A stretch of 64,000 nucleotides of DNA from Akkermansiaceae bacterium (GTDB taxonomy: Bacteria > Verrucomicrobiota > Verrucomicrobiia > Verrucomicrobiales > Akkermansiaceae): contig JARWZU010000088.1 in NCBI GenBank assembly GCA_029866215.1, positions 1 through 64,000 on the forward strand, in the 5' to 3' direction. The notes under the pieces are model-generated. The model searched no databases, was not told the origin of the DNA, and was given only the letters and a program-made list of their open reading frames with translations. Shown in pieces: positions 36,322 through 44,947 of the stretch; the stretch's first letter is position 1, and each line of letters opens with the position of its first letter. Made by a program: the position numbers and the translations under genes.

Positions 36322-37344
36322 ATGGAATCTTACCACGACTTTCGCCATCCACTCCCCACCGATGACGTCGCAGCAATCGACGAACTTGGAAAAATTTATC
36401 AAGCCTTCCGCGACGAGCTCCGCAAGGCAATCGTCGGTCAAGACTTGGTGATCGAACAACTCGCGATCTGCCTTTTCGCCCGAGGACACGCACTACTGAT
36501 GGGGGTCCCCGGCCTCGCCAAGACCCTGCTGGTCTCCTCGGTCGCACAGACGCTCGACCTTTCTTTCAACCGTATCCAATTCACCCCCGACCTCATGCCC
36601 GCCGACATCACGGGCACCGACATCATCCAGGAATCCGGTGCAGGCGGCCGACGCGAGTTTCAATTCATCAAAGGCCCCGTGTTTGCAAACATCGTGCTGG
36701 CAGACGAAATCAACCGCTCGCCCGCCAAGACCCAGTCGGCCCTGCTTGAGGCAATGCAGGAACACAAAGTCACCGTCCTCGGCCACACGAACACGCTCAA
36801 GCCGCCGTTTTTCGTGTTCGCAACTCAAAATCCCATCGAGCAAGAAGGAACCTACCCCCTCCCCGAGGCCCAGCTCGACCGTTTCATGTTCCTCATCGAG
36901 GTCGGTTATCCTTCGTCCACCGAGGAAAAAGAAATCGCTCGCACGACCACCGGTGCGGCCCGACCACTCCTCAATCACCTGCTGGATGGCGAAAAGGTCA
37001 TCGCCTACCAAGAACTTATCCGCCGCGTGCCCGTCCCCGAGCACCTCTACGACTACGCGGTCAAAATCGTCCGCAAAACCCGCCCCACCGAGCCCGAATC
37101 CCCCAAGTGGATCAAAGACACGGTCGCCTGGGGCGCAGGCCCACGCGCAGTGCAGTATTTGATCCTCGGTGCCAAATCCCGCGCCGCACTGCGCGGCAAT
37201 TACATGGCGTCACTCGAAGACCTCGAGGCCGTCGCTTCCTCGGTTCTCACCCACCGAATCATCACAAACTTCTCAGCAGAATCGCAAGGGATGACGTCGA
37301 AAAAAATTGTCGAACGACTGGTCAAAGAAATGCGGGAGGATTGA
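36322..37344 (+). CDS. MoxR-family AAA ATPase
   Basis: A 340-residue MoxR ATPase of the AAA+ class, likely a chaperone for the VWA proteins encoded behind it. Walker A is GVPGLAKT at about 61-68, then RIQFTPDLMPADITGTDI, Walker B VLADEINRSPAKTQSALLEA and the sensor region FFVFATQNPIEQEGTYPLPE, AQLDRFMFLIEVGYPS. The start MESYHDFRHPLPTDD at 36322 is preferred to 36163, which adds 53 low-quality residues. DUF58, BatA-like and VWA genes follow in the same direction. Confidence 0.93.
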   Translation: MESYHDFRHPLPTDDVAAIDELGKIYQAFRDELRKAIVGQDLVIEQLAICLFARGHALLMGVPGLAKTLLVSSVAQTLDLSFNRIQFTPDLMPADITGTDIIQESGAGGRREFQFIKGPVFANIVLADEINRSPAKTQSALLEAMQEHKVTVLGHTNTLKPPFFVFATQNPIEQEGTYPLPEAQLDRFMFLIEVGYPSSTEEKEIARTTTGAARPLLNHLLDGEKVIAYQELIRRVPVPEHLYDYAVKIVRKTRPTEPESPKWIKDTVAWGAGPRAVQYLILGAKSRAALRGNYMASLEDLEAVASSVLTHRIITNFSAESQGMTSKKIVERLVKEMRED

Positions 37345-37381
37345 CCGAGCCCACCTACACGCGTCGACACGAAACCCATCC

Positions 37382-38275
37382 ATGAGCCACTCGTTCATCG
37401 ACAACACCCTGCTCTCTCGCCTTGCCTCGCTGCCGATCAAGTCGCATGCGCCGATGCTCGGAAACGTCGCCGGCAAACACCGCTCACCCCACCGCGGTTC
37501 GTCCGCCGAATTTGCCGAATACCGGAAATACATGCCTGGCGACGACACCCGCCGCCTCGACTGGAAGGCCTTCGCTCGCTCCGATCGTTTTTACATCAAG
37601 GAATTCGAAGCCGACACCAACCTCCGCGCCTACTTCATCGTCGATGCCTCCGGTTCGATGAACTTCGCTGGACAAGGATCGGCCAAAATTGAATTTGCCC
37701 GCCGAATCGCAGCCTCCCTCGCTTACTTGCTAGTCAACCAAGGCGACGCCGCCGGCCTCTCGATTTGCACCGACCAACTTCACTTGGAGGTGCCACCCAG
37801 CCGCCGCGCCGCCCACCTCGAACGCTTTTTTTCCACCCTCGCCCATGTCCAACCCTCCGGAGAAACCGGACTCCTCAACGCCCTCCACACGATCGCCGAA
37901 AAAATTGGCCAACGCGCGCTTGTCGTGATCCTGTCAGACCTCTTCACCGACACCGCGAGCCTCGCCGATGCGCTCCAACACCTCCGCTACCGAAAACATG
38001 ACGTCTCGGTCTTTCACCTAATGGATCCATTGGAAATCCACTTCGAGTTCGATCGACCCCAACGCTTTGTTGACCTCGAAGATCAGTCGTCAATTGTCAC
38101 CGAACCCAACCTCATTGCGGATGAGTACAAGAACGCTCTCAGGGAATTTCTAACAGACGTCCGCTTCCAATGCGAAAATGCATCAGCCAACTACCAGCTA
38201 GTCCAGACCGATGCCCCACTCGAACCGCTCCTTCGCGATTTTTTAACCAATCGCCTGCCGAAGTCAAAACACTGA
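37382..38275 (+). CDS. DUF58 domain protein
   Basis: The 297-residue protein has the DUF58 signature GSSAEFAEYRKYMPGDDTRR followed by LDWKAFARSDRFYIKEFEAD. A von Willebrand A-like fold follows with FIVDASGSMNF (DxSxS metal-ion site). This is the usual companion of MoxR. No transmembrane segment is seen, so it likely acts in the cytoplasm. It starts 37 bases after the moxR stop. Confidence 0.9.
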   Translation: MSHSFIDNTLLSRLASLPIKSHAPMLGNVAGKHRSPHRGSSAEFAEYRKYMPGDDTRRLDWKAFARSDRFYIKEFEADTNLRAYFIVDASGSMNFAGQGSAKIEFARRIAASLAYLLVNQGDAAGLSICTDQLHLEVPPSRRAAHLERFFSTLAHVQPSGETGLLNALHTIAEKIGQRALVVILSDLFTDTASLADALQHLRYRKHDVSVFHLMDPLEIHFEFDRPQRFVDLEDQSSIVTEPNLIADEYKNALREFLTDVRFQCENASANYQLVQTDAPLEPLLRDFLTNRLPKSKH

Positions 38276-38330
38276 ACGCCATCGCCTGATCTCCGCCATC
38301 CTTGAGGTCTTTGCGATAAAATCCCCAATC

Positions 38331-40331
38331 ATGCTGTTTCTCAATCCACTGCTTCTCATGGGCCTGCTCGCCGCGAGTGTACCGGTGGCGATCCATCTCC
38401 TCAACAAGCGCCGCCACAAGCCAATCCAATGGGCGGCCATGCAGTTCCTGCTCAAGGCAACCCGCGAATCTCGCGGCAAGAAAAAGCTCCGCCATATTCT
38501 CATCCTCGCCTGCAGGGTTCTTGCCATCGCCGCTCTCGCTCTCGCCGCCGCCCGACCCATCGTGTCTGCACTCGCCGGCTGGGGCGGTGGATCCATTGAC
38601 ACAGTAGTCTTACTGCTAGATCGATCAAGCTCGATGGAAGTCAAACCCGCTGACGATCTTCAATCGCGCCGACAAATCATCATCGAAAAAGCACGCGATG
38701 CCATGATCGACCTTGGCGTTTCCCGTCTCGTGTTGATCGATAGCACCAGCAACCAAGCGCAGGAAGTCCCCTCGCCCAACACGCTCGCGGAGCTCAGTTC
38801 AACCGCAGCAACAGATGCCACCGCCGATTTTCCAAGCCTCCTCAACCGTGCTGCAGAAGTTCTAGCAGATTCATCCGGCCGCTCAGAAATCTGGCTTGCC
38901 TCCGACCTCCAGTCGTCGAACTGGCACCCCAATGACCCACGCTGGGCCGCCGCCCGCACAAGCCTTGACGCGCTTCCGCAAAAACCCACCCTTCGCGTCC
39001 TATCGCTCACCGGCCCGACCGCTCCAAATACGGCCGTTCACCTATTAGAGTCCCAGAGGTCTGGTGACGAACTCCTCCTCGACCTAGAAATCGTCCGCGC
39101 AGCCGACTCGCGTGGCACACTCAGCCTCCCACTCACCACCCACTTCAACAGCGCCACCACCACGGAATCCATCACCATTCCCGGCCAATCGATCCGTCTG
39201 CAAAGACGCGTCACCCTCCCTGCAGGAAACCTATCAGGATCTGGATGGGTCTCCATCCCTGCCGACGGCAATTCCCGCGACAATTCGGCCTACTTTGCCT
39301 ACGGCCCGGCACTCCCCGTGAGATCGATTGTCGTGGCACCCTCCGGCGAGGCTGCCGACTTCCTCGCACTGGCCGCAGCCCCGCCAGGGTGCGAAAACCA
39401 AAGCACCCGACTCATCGATCCAGCCAACGCCGAAACCCTAGAAACCAGCGAAGCCGCAGCAATTCTCTGGGCAGCACCACTCCCCAGCGGCCACACCGCT
39501 GAAATCATCCATCGCTTCATCAGCTCAGGCGGACAGGTGATCTTTTTCCCACCCGGAGAATCGTCCAACACATCATTTGATAACCTATCCTGGTCCAAGC
39601 CCTCCGTCGCCGATGCCGGAAAATTTTTTACCCTCAAGGACTGGAACCACCGTGATGGACCCTTGCGCGATGGCCTGGCTGGAACTCCAATCCCCGCCGA
39701 ACGCCTCAGAGCCATCCGCCGCCAATTTCCGTTAGGAGATTACACCGCACTTGCTCGTTGGGAGGATGGCGAACCCTTCATCGCCCGCCGCGTGACCGAG
39801 CGTGGCACCGCATGGTTCGTCGGCTCACTGCCAGATTACACATGGTCGAATCTTGGCGATGCCGATGTTCTCCTTCCCTCGGTGCAACGAATCATCGCCA
39901 TCGGGGCCAATCGCTTTTCTACATCATACCTCGCCACCATCGGAACTGAATCTGCCAAACCAAAACCCGGAGAATCCGGTATCCGCCTCGGTGAAAATCC
40001 CAACTCGGAAACTACAAACTCACGCGACCAAGCAGGCATCTTCCGCTTCGGAGACCGACTCATCGCCATCAACAGACCACACCAAGAAGATACTCCAGAA
40101 ATTCTCACCAAGGACCAGTTAGATCAGGTGCTTGATGGGACACGCTACACACTTTTCGATCAAGCTGGCAAATCGGATGATCCGTCCCTTTCCCGAAATG
40201 TCTGGCGTGCACTCCTCATCTTCATGCTCTTTTCACTAATCGCCGAGGCCATGCTCTGCTTACCAAAACGAAACACGAAGGCTCAGCTCGAAATACCTAA
40301 TAGAAAATCAAACCTACCGAGATCGATTTGA
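38331..40331 (+). CDS. BatA-like membrane protein with VWA domain
   Basis: This 666-residue protein begins with the double-TM N-terminal region of the BatA/TIGR02226 group: MLFLNPLLLMGLLAASVPVA, IHLLNKRRHKPIQWAAMQFL, followed by a second hydrophobic segment (LILACRVLAIAALALAAARP). A VWA domain follows with VVLLLDRSSSMEV (DxSxS). A long extracytoplasmic part and a last hydrophobic segment (ALLIFMLFSLIAEAMLCL) complete it. In Bacteroides the related Bat proteins aid aerotolerance; the role here is open. It stands 55 bases after the DUF58 gene. Confidence 0.84.
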   Translation: MLFLNPLLLMGLLAASVPVAIHLLNKRRHKPIQWAAMQFLLKATRESRGKKKLRHILILACRVLAIAALALAAARPIVSALAGWGGGSIDTVVLLLDRSSSMEVKPADDLQSRRQIIIEKARDAMIDLGVSRLVLIDSTSNQAQEVPSPNTLAELSSTAATDATADFPSLLNRAAEVLADSSGRSEIWLASDLQSSNWHPNDPRWAAARTSLDALPQKPTLRVLSLTGPTAPNTAVHLLESQRSGDELLLDLEIVRAADSRGTLSLPLTTHFNSATTTESITIPGQSIRLQRRVTLPAGNLSGSGWVSIPADGNSRDNSAYFAYGPALPVRSIVVAPSGEAADFLALAAAPPGCENQSTRLIDPANAETLETSEAAAILWAAPLPSGHTAEIIHRFISSGGQVIFFPPGESSNTSFDNLSWSKPSVADAGKFFTLKDWNHRDGPLRDGLAGTPIPAERLRAIRRQFPLGDYTALARWEDGEPFIARRVTERGTAWFVGSLPDYTWSNLGDADVLLPSVQRIIAIGANRFSTSYLATIGTESAKPKPGESGIRLGENPNSETTNSRDQAGIFRFGDRLIAINRPHQEDTPEILTKDQLDQVLDGTRYTLFDQAGKSDDPSLSRNVWRALLIFMLFSLIAEAMLCLPKRNTKAQLEIPNRKSNLPRSI

Positions 40332-40362
40332 TCATCGCCGACTTCATAACTCCCTAACATCA

Positions 40363-42561
40363 GTGCTTCAGCTCAGCCCCACTCCCGTCACGCTTTGGAT
40401 CGGCATCATCGCCCTGATCCTGATCGGCGCGCTGTCGGTGATCTCGTGGCAACGAGGCCCCCACACCATGCGCCACGCGGCACTGGAGGGTCTTCGTTTT
40501 CTAGCAGCCGCAATGGTCGTCGCACTGCTCTGGCAGCTGGAATGGATCACGACTACCCATCCTGCCCAGAAAACGCAAATCGCCATCCTTTGGGATAACT
40601 CCCAATCCATGAGCACTCTCGATGCATCCCTGCCCCCGGTTCTATCAGAAAGAGCAGACGTTGTTTCCCGAGCCGACTGGATCAAGAAGACACTCGATTC
40701 TAACATCTGGCAGCCCCTCGAAGCCAGTGGTGCCAACGAGATCACCACCACACCCTTCGCGACCCCAGCATCCCCACCTTCGCCCGCTTCAGGCACAGAT
40801 CTAGAAGCTCCTATCACTGAACTCCTGTCCAAGCAAGACAACCTCCGTGCGGTGGTTCTACTCAGCGATGGCGATTACAACGTCGGTCAACCACCAGTCG
40901 TCGCCGCACAGAAACTGCGGCTGCGAGGCATCCCGCTGTTCCCAATCCCCGTGGGCAGCATGGTCCGCTTGCCCGACCTCGATCTCCACTCGGTCAGTGC
41001 CCCAACCTATGGTGTCCTCGGAGAAAACGTTCAAATCCCATTTGTCATCCGCTCATCCCTTGACCGTCAGGTGCGCACAATCGTACGCATCCGTGATGAG
41101 ACAGGCCACGAGCGCAGCAAGGACATCGTGATCGCGCCAAATGCCGAGACTTACGAATCAATTCTTTGGCGACTCGAAAAGGCAGGATCCTCTACCCTTG
41201 AACTCTCGATCCCCGTGGCCGATGGCGAACGAGTCGCAGCGAACAATTCTCACCAATTCAGCATCGCAGGCCGCCCAGAAAAGATCCGCGCACTCGTCAT
41301 CGACTCGCTCCCACGCTGGGAATATCGATTCCTTCGCAACGCCCTCTCGCGCGACCCCGGGGTCGAACTCTCGTGCATCCTTCTCCAACCCACTATCGGC
41401 CCAGGAGAGGGCAAGGGTTACCTGAAGGAGTTCCCATCGAAAATCGAAGACCTCGCGAAATACGATGTCATCTTCCTTGGCGACGTCGGCACAGAACAAC
41501 TCACCGCTGACCAATGCCACCTGATCCGCGGCTTGGTCGAAAATCAAGCCACCGGGCTCGTTTTCATGCCCGGACCACAGGGAAATCAACTTTCACTCAT
41601 GAATACTGAGTTGGCAGATCTCATGCCAGTGACCCTCGATGAAGCTCATCCAAAAGGACTAGCAGAATCGATCCCTTCGCCGCTCACTCTCACCACCGAA
41701 GGTCGGTCTTCATTGTTAACCCTGTTAGGAAATAACGAAGAGGAAAACCCAGAAATATGGCGTCGGCTTCCTGGGTTTTATTGGCATGCTCCTGTCATCA
41801 AAGCGAAGGGTGGCACAGAAGTTCTCGCCGTCCACGGAAACCGCCGCGGCGAATACGGCCCCATCCCTTTGTTAGTAACCAAGCCCGCGGGCAGCGGAAA
41901 GATCCTCTTCATGGGCATCGACTCCGCGTGGCGTTGGAGACGAGGCGTCGAAGACCTCTATCATTACCGATTCTGGGGTCAGGTCGCGCGCTGGATGTCC
42001 TATCAACGGAACATGGCCGCCGGTCAACGAATCCGCCTGTTCTTCAACCCCGAACGCCCAGAACCCGGGTCGATGGTCTCTCTCAGTGCCAACGCCTTCA
42101 CCCCAAACGGGGCACCCCTCGAAGACGGCAAAGTTACGGTGGATCTCACGTCACCCGACGGCCGGAATCAACGCATCGACCTCGAAAAAATCAACGGGGC
42201 CTGGGGAACGTTCAGCGGGCGCTTCAAGGTGGACCATCCCGGCACTTGGAAGCTGCGCACTGCAATTGTCAATGCAGAGGATCAGCCACTGGAAACCACC
42301 CTAATCGTCCAAGGTACCGAGATCGAAAAAACAGGTCAACCCGCCCGCCCAGAGGTTCTTGAAGAAATGGCGAAAGTTGCCAATGGCCGAACGATCCAAC
42401 CTCATCAACTCGCCGACCTCGTTCGAGAAATCAGCGCCCTGCCCGAACCACGACCGATACAAACCCGAATCGCTCTCGGGACAAACTGGATCACTTTTAC
42501 CGGGCTGGTCACGCTTCTAAGCATCTTCTGGATTGGGCGAAAATTAAGCGGCTCGTTCTAA
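40363..42561 (+). CDS. Membrane VWA/glutamine-amidotransferase-like protein
   Basis: The 732-residue protein starts at a GTG and has two N-terminal hydrophobic segments (LWIGIIALILIGALSVISW and FLAAAMVVALLWQL). A VWA-like part with IAILWDNSQSMSTLD (DxSxS) follows, and later an amidotransferase-like region with FLGDVGTEQLTADQCHLIRG and GLVFMPGPQGNQLSLM. A beta-sandwich part and a C-terminal hydrophobic helix end it. It has the same design as proteins often found next to MoxR and BatA genes in Planctomycetes and Verrucomicrobia. The catalytic Cys of glutamine amidotransferases is not seen, so a structural role is more likely. Confidence 0.78.
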   Translation: MLQLSPTPVTLWIGIIALILIGALSVISWQRGPHTMRHAALEGLRFLAAAMVVALLWQLEWITTTHPAQKTQIAILWDNSQSMSTLDASLPPVLSERADVVSRADWIKKTLDSNIWQPLEASGANEITTTPFATPASPPSPASGTDLEAPITELLSKQDNLRAVVLLSDGDYNVGQPPVVAAQKLRLRGIPLFPIPVGSMVRLPDLDLHSVSAPTYGVLGENVQIPFVIRSSLDRQVRTIVRIRDETGHERSKDIVIAPNAETYESILWRLEKAGSSTLELSIPVADGERVAANNSHQFSIAGRPEKIRALVIDSLPRWEYRFLRNALSRDPGVELSCILLQPTIGPGEGKGYLKEFPSKIEDLAKYDVIFLGDVGTEQLTADQCHLIRGLVENQATGLVFMPGPQGNQLSLMNTELADLMPVTLDEAHPKGLAESIPSPLTLTTEGRSSLLTLLGNNEEENPEIWRRLPGFYWHAPVIKAKGGTEVLAVHGNRRGEYGPIPLLVTKPAGSGKILFMGIDSAWRWRRGVEDLYHYRFWGQVARWMSYQRNMAAGQRIRLFFNPERPEPGSMVSLSANAFTPNGAPLEDGKVTVDLTSPDGRNQRIDLEKINGAWGTFSGRFKVDHPGTWKLRTAIVNAEDQPLETTLIVQGTEIEKTGQPARPEVLEEMAKVANGRTIQPHQLADLVREISALPEPRPIQTRIALGTNWITFTGLVTLLSIFWIGRKLSGSF

Positions 42562-42583
42562 AGACAAATTGGCGAGATTTCAT

Positions 42584-42613
42584 GCAAATCGCGCGAGCAT
42601 TCGTGCGATTTGC
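42584..42613. repeat. Perfect inverted repeat in the MoxR-operon downstream gap
   Basis: GCAAATCGC at 42584-42592 and GCGATTTGC at 42605-42613 are exact complements around a 12-base loop. No T run follows on the plus side. It may be a terminator-like hairpin or a binding site. Confidence 0.5.
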
Positions 42614-42782
42614 GCGGTGATCCCTTCATGAGCTAGTGCTAAATCTACATTAGACTCGCTCCCTTATTGCCGAAACGATGCGTCTGTCTTTGGCATCCGC
42701 CGTGCAAGTCGATTGGCGTGCCAACTGCCTGATAGCATGAGAAATCGCCATTCGCACTAAACCCCATGCCACCCCACCCAAT

Positions 42783-43211
42783 ATGAGCCACACCATCACC
42801 GCTAACATCAATGCATCGACCCAAAAAACCCACGAATGGATCGCCAGCGTCGAGCACGAACTCCATGACCACAATCCCCAAGCCGCATTTCAAGCACTAC
42901 GATCGGTGATGCATGCACTGCGTGACCGCCTACCTGCCAACGAGGCGGTCCACTTGGCTGCAGGATTACCCACCCATCTGCGTGGCATCTACTACGAGGG
43001 CTGGAGCCCGTCCAATAAGCCAGAAAAACTGAACAAACAACAATTCCTCAACCGCATCGAGTCCGAGTATTCGGGACCCGGAGATCTCAACCCTCTCCGC
43101 TGCGCCACCGCCGTCTTCGCTGTGCTCCAGCAACACGTGGGCAGCGGCGAAATCGGCGACATCCGCAACATCTTGCCAAAAGAAATCGCCGAACTCTGGC
43201 CACAATCTTGA
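42783..43211 (+). CDS. DUF2267 family protein
   Basis: The 142-residue protein matches DUF2267. It has AFQALRSVMHALRDRLPANE, AVHLAAGLPTHLRGIYYEGW, then LNKQQFLNRI and a second half with TAVFAVLQQHVGSGEIGDIR, NILPKEIAELWP. Such proteins are usually found in stress or envelope settings and have no assigned function. Both halves resemble each other in pattern. The next gene, 59 bases downstream, is also small and on the same strand. Confidence 0.82.
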   Translation: MSHTITANINASTQKTHEWIASVEHELHDHNPQAAFQALRSVMHALRDRLPANEAVHLAAGLPTHLRGIYYEGWSPSNKPEKLNKQQFLNRIESEYSGPGDLNPLRCATAVFAVLQQHVGSGEIGDIRNILPKEIAELWPQS

Positions 43212-43270
43212 AATTCTAGCAGATCGATTCGACCTCAGCACCCCCAACTCGAACAACCCACACCGCCATC

Positions 43271-43522
43271 ATGCCCATTACCTTAGAAACCTACTTTGAA
43301 CACAATGGCGAAACCAAAACCATCTCAGACCATGACCGCGATCTAATTCATGAACTGAGCAAGCGAAACGACTCGGTCTGTAACCTAGATCAATACATCG
43401 CAAATGCAGAACCCGATCAGGAGCTCAAGATGTTGTGGACGGAACTCAGGGACCAAGAAAAAGAAAACGTGAGACGGTTGAAAAAAATCATTGTTAACCA
43501 CATCAAAAAGAGTTGCTTCTAA
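43271..43522 (+). CDS. Small protein of unknown function
   Basis: An 83-residue acidic, helix-rich protein that I do not recognise. It reads MPITLETYFEHNGETKTISD at the start and ends with a basic helix RRLKKIIVNHIKKSCF. The middle AEPDQELKMLWTELRDQEKE is strongly helical. It follows the DUF2267 gene on the same strand, so both may be co-expressed. No membrane segment or signal peptide is seen. Confidence 0.55.
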   Translation: MPITLETYFEHNGETKTISDHDRDLIHELSKRNDSVCNLDQYIANAEPDQELKMLWTELRDQEKENVRRLKKIIVNHIKKSCF

Positions 43523-43589
43523 CATCAATACTGGCTTGATCCGATTGCAAAACGCGATCCCCGATCAAGCCCAGTCTTTCCTGAGGAAA

Positions 43590-43778
43590 TCAGCGGAACT
43601 GGTTTTGTTCTGGGTGATAAATATAACCTACCGCCGCCATTTTCTCGCTGAGAAGTTGCGGGTCGATGTCATGGGTCTTCACGAGATCCTCCAGTGATTC
43701 ACAGTGATTCCGCAGCTCGGTGTTGAGGAGCCCCAAAAGAAGATCGGGGTCCATCTGAAGGGCGTTTGAGAGATTCAT
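43590..43778 (-). CDS. DUF4250 domain protein
   Basis: A 62-residue protein that fits DUF4250: MNLSNALQMDPDLLLGLLNT, then ELRNHCESLEDLVKTHDIDP and EKMAAVGYIYHPEQNQF at the end. The family has short proteins with an acidic helical core and a closing GYxYxxxxNQF block; function is unknown. Its ATG overlaps the stop of the upstream gene by one base (TAATG), so the two are likely translated together. Confidence 0.75.
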   Translation of the reverse strand: MNLSNALQMDPDLLLGLLNTELRNHCESLEDLVKTHDIDPQLLSEKMAAVGYIYHPEQNQFR

Positions 43779-44296
43779 TACAAATTAGGATCTACCATTT
43801 TTTGCGACTTGTCAGTTTTCGCAGATTCTTTGGCATCGTCAATCCCGAAGCGAGCAGCGAGGTCGTCATGTGTCTGATTCACAAACACCGACTCACCCAG
43901 CGGGTGATGATCGCGGATCAAGCGCCTCAGCACTCGCCGATAAAGGCCGACCAAATGCGCACCCGCCTCAACCGCCAACGAGACCGAGGAGGGAGCCGAC
44001 TGGTTTAAAAAATCCGCATCGTCTTGAACCGACAATTCCTCGTCCGCAATCCGTTGCAACAAGCGTTCGATTTTCTCAACCTTGCTCGGATCCGGGTCAG
44101 GGTCTAACAGATAACCGACAATATCCCTACGCACTGCCTGCTCCTCGATCTTCAACTCTTCAAGCCTGCGCTGAAGATCAAGACCCGCAGGCAGCCCAAT
44201 CTCTTCGATTTCCCTCTGCAGGCGACCAAAGTGATTTTCGACATCAAGGATTCTCTCCTCAAGAGTAGGCAGGATTTCAGTTTTGGAAGTCATCAC
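43778..44296 (-). CDS. Coiled-coil protein of unknown function
   Basis: A 172-residue protein begins MMTSKTEILPTLEERILDVE and contains EIEEIGLPAGLDLQRRLEEL, KIEEQAVRRDIVGYLLDPDP and KVEKIERLLQRIADEELSVQ, all strongly helical and probably coiled-coil. The second half reads VSLAVEAGAHLVGLYRRVLR, RLIRDHHPLGESVFVNQTHD and ends polar. I do not recognise a family. The second methionine (44293) could be the start. It overlaps the DUF4250 gene by one base and lies 18 bases behind the next gene upstream; the three form a minus-strand group. Confidence 0.6.
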   Translation of the reverse strand: MMTSKTEILPTLEERILDVENHFGRLQREIEEIGLPAGLDLQRRLEELKIEEQAVRRDIVGYLLDPDPDPSKVEKIERLLQRIADEELSVQDDADFLNQSAPSSVSLAVEAGAHLVGLYRRVLRRLIRDHHPLGESVFVNQTHDDLAARFGIDDAKESAKTDKSQKMVDPNL

Positions 44297-44314
44297 AGAA
44301 TTCGTTTTTCAATT

Positions 44315-44797
44315 TCAATACTCAGTAACATCTAACAAATGAAGGGATGTCTGATAAGCATCTCGCTCCAAAACGATGCCGTCGGATGCAGGCAGCAATT
44401 GCCAACTGCCAAACACTACGGCGTCCTTGGAACCTTCATGGAAAGGATTTCCAATCGTCAAACTCCGCTGCTTCGGGAAATATTCCCACGCCATGATGCG
44501 GACCTTCACGTTTGGATTCTTGCGCAAGGAGACCGCAACACTACCGCTCGATTTACCCGCGCTAGTCCCTTTGCCAAAATCAAGAAACCACTCCGAATCC
44601 GCTTGAAAAGAGAATGCAGGGTCATTGCTTGCGGTGACTTGATACATCCCAACCAATCGATCGCATGACCTGTCTTCCTCCGCTGCACGCGATGCCAGCG
44701 GAGATAAGGCAATCCCAACCGCCCCCACGATACCAACTGACTTCGTCGGAATATTAAATCCACCTAACCAATTCATCCACTCGATAAGCGTCTGCAT
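44315..44797 (-). CDS. Protein of unknown function with N-terminal hydrophobic segment
   Basis: The 160-residue protein has a hydrophobic stretch (IVGAVGIALSPLASRA) that could be a signal peptide, although its first part MQTLIEWMNWLGGFNIPTK is long for one. The rest is beta-rich: GMYQVTASNDPAFSFQADSE, WFLDFGKGTSAGKSSG, KVRIMAWEYFPKQRSLTIGN and ends in a hydrophobic-charged strand. No family was recognised. It lies first of a group of three small minus-strand genes that ends with DUF4250. Confidence 0.55.
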   Translation of the reverse strand: MQTLIEWMNWLGGFNIPTKSVGIVGAVGIALSPLASRAAEEDRSCDRLVGMYQVTASNDPAFSFQADSEWFLDFGKGTSAGKSSGSVAVSLRKNPNVKVRIMAWEYFPKQRSLTIGNPFHEGSKDAVVFGSWQLLPASDGIVLERDAYQTSLHLLDVTEY

Positions 44798-44886
44798 GCC
44801 TATCCCTTAGCTTGTCGTGTGCCGACCCGCAGCAAGCCCACCGCTGCGAGTGATGGGGCAAATATCACCAACGCTAACGACTAAAA

Positions 44887-44924
44887 AATCATGCACGATG
44901 CACGATGAATCATGCAAGATGCAC
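44887..44924 (+). repeat. Short direct repeat with 21-bp period
   Basis: AATCATGCACGATGCAC at 44887-44903 and AATCATGCAAGATGCAC at 44908-44924 differ by one base and are 21 bases apart. Related pieces (CATCATGCATGA) follow to 44945. Period and GCACGATG words recall the array at 20903. It lies directly behind the stop of the helicase gene. Confidence 0.6.
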
Positions 44925-44947
44925 CACGGAACTCACATCATGCATGA

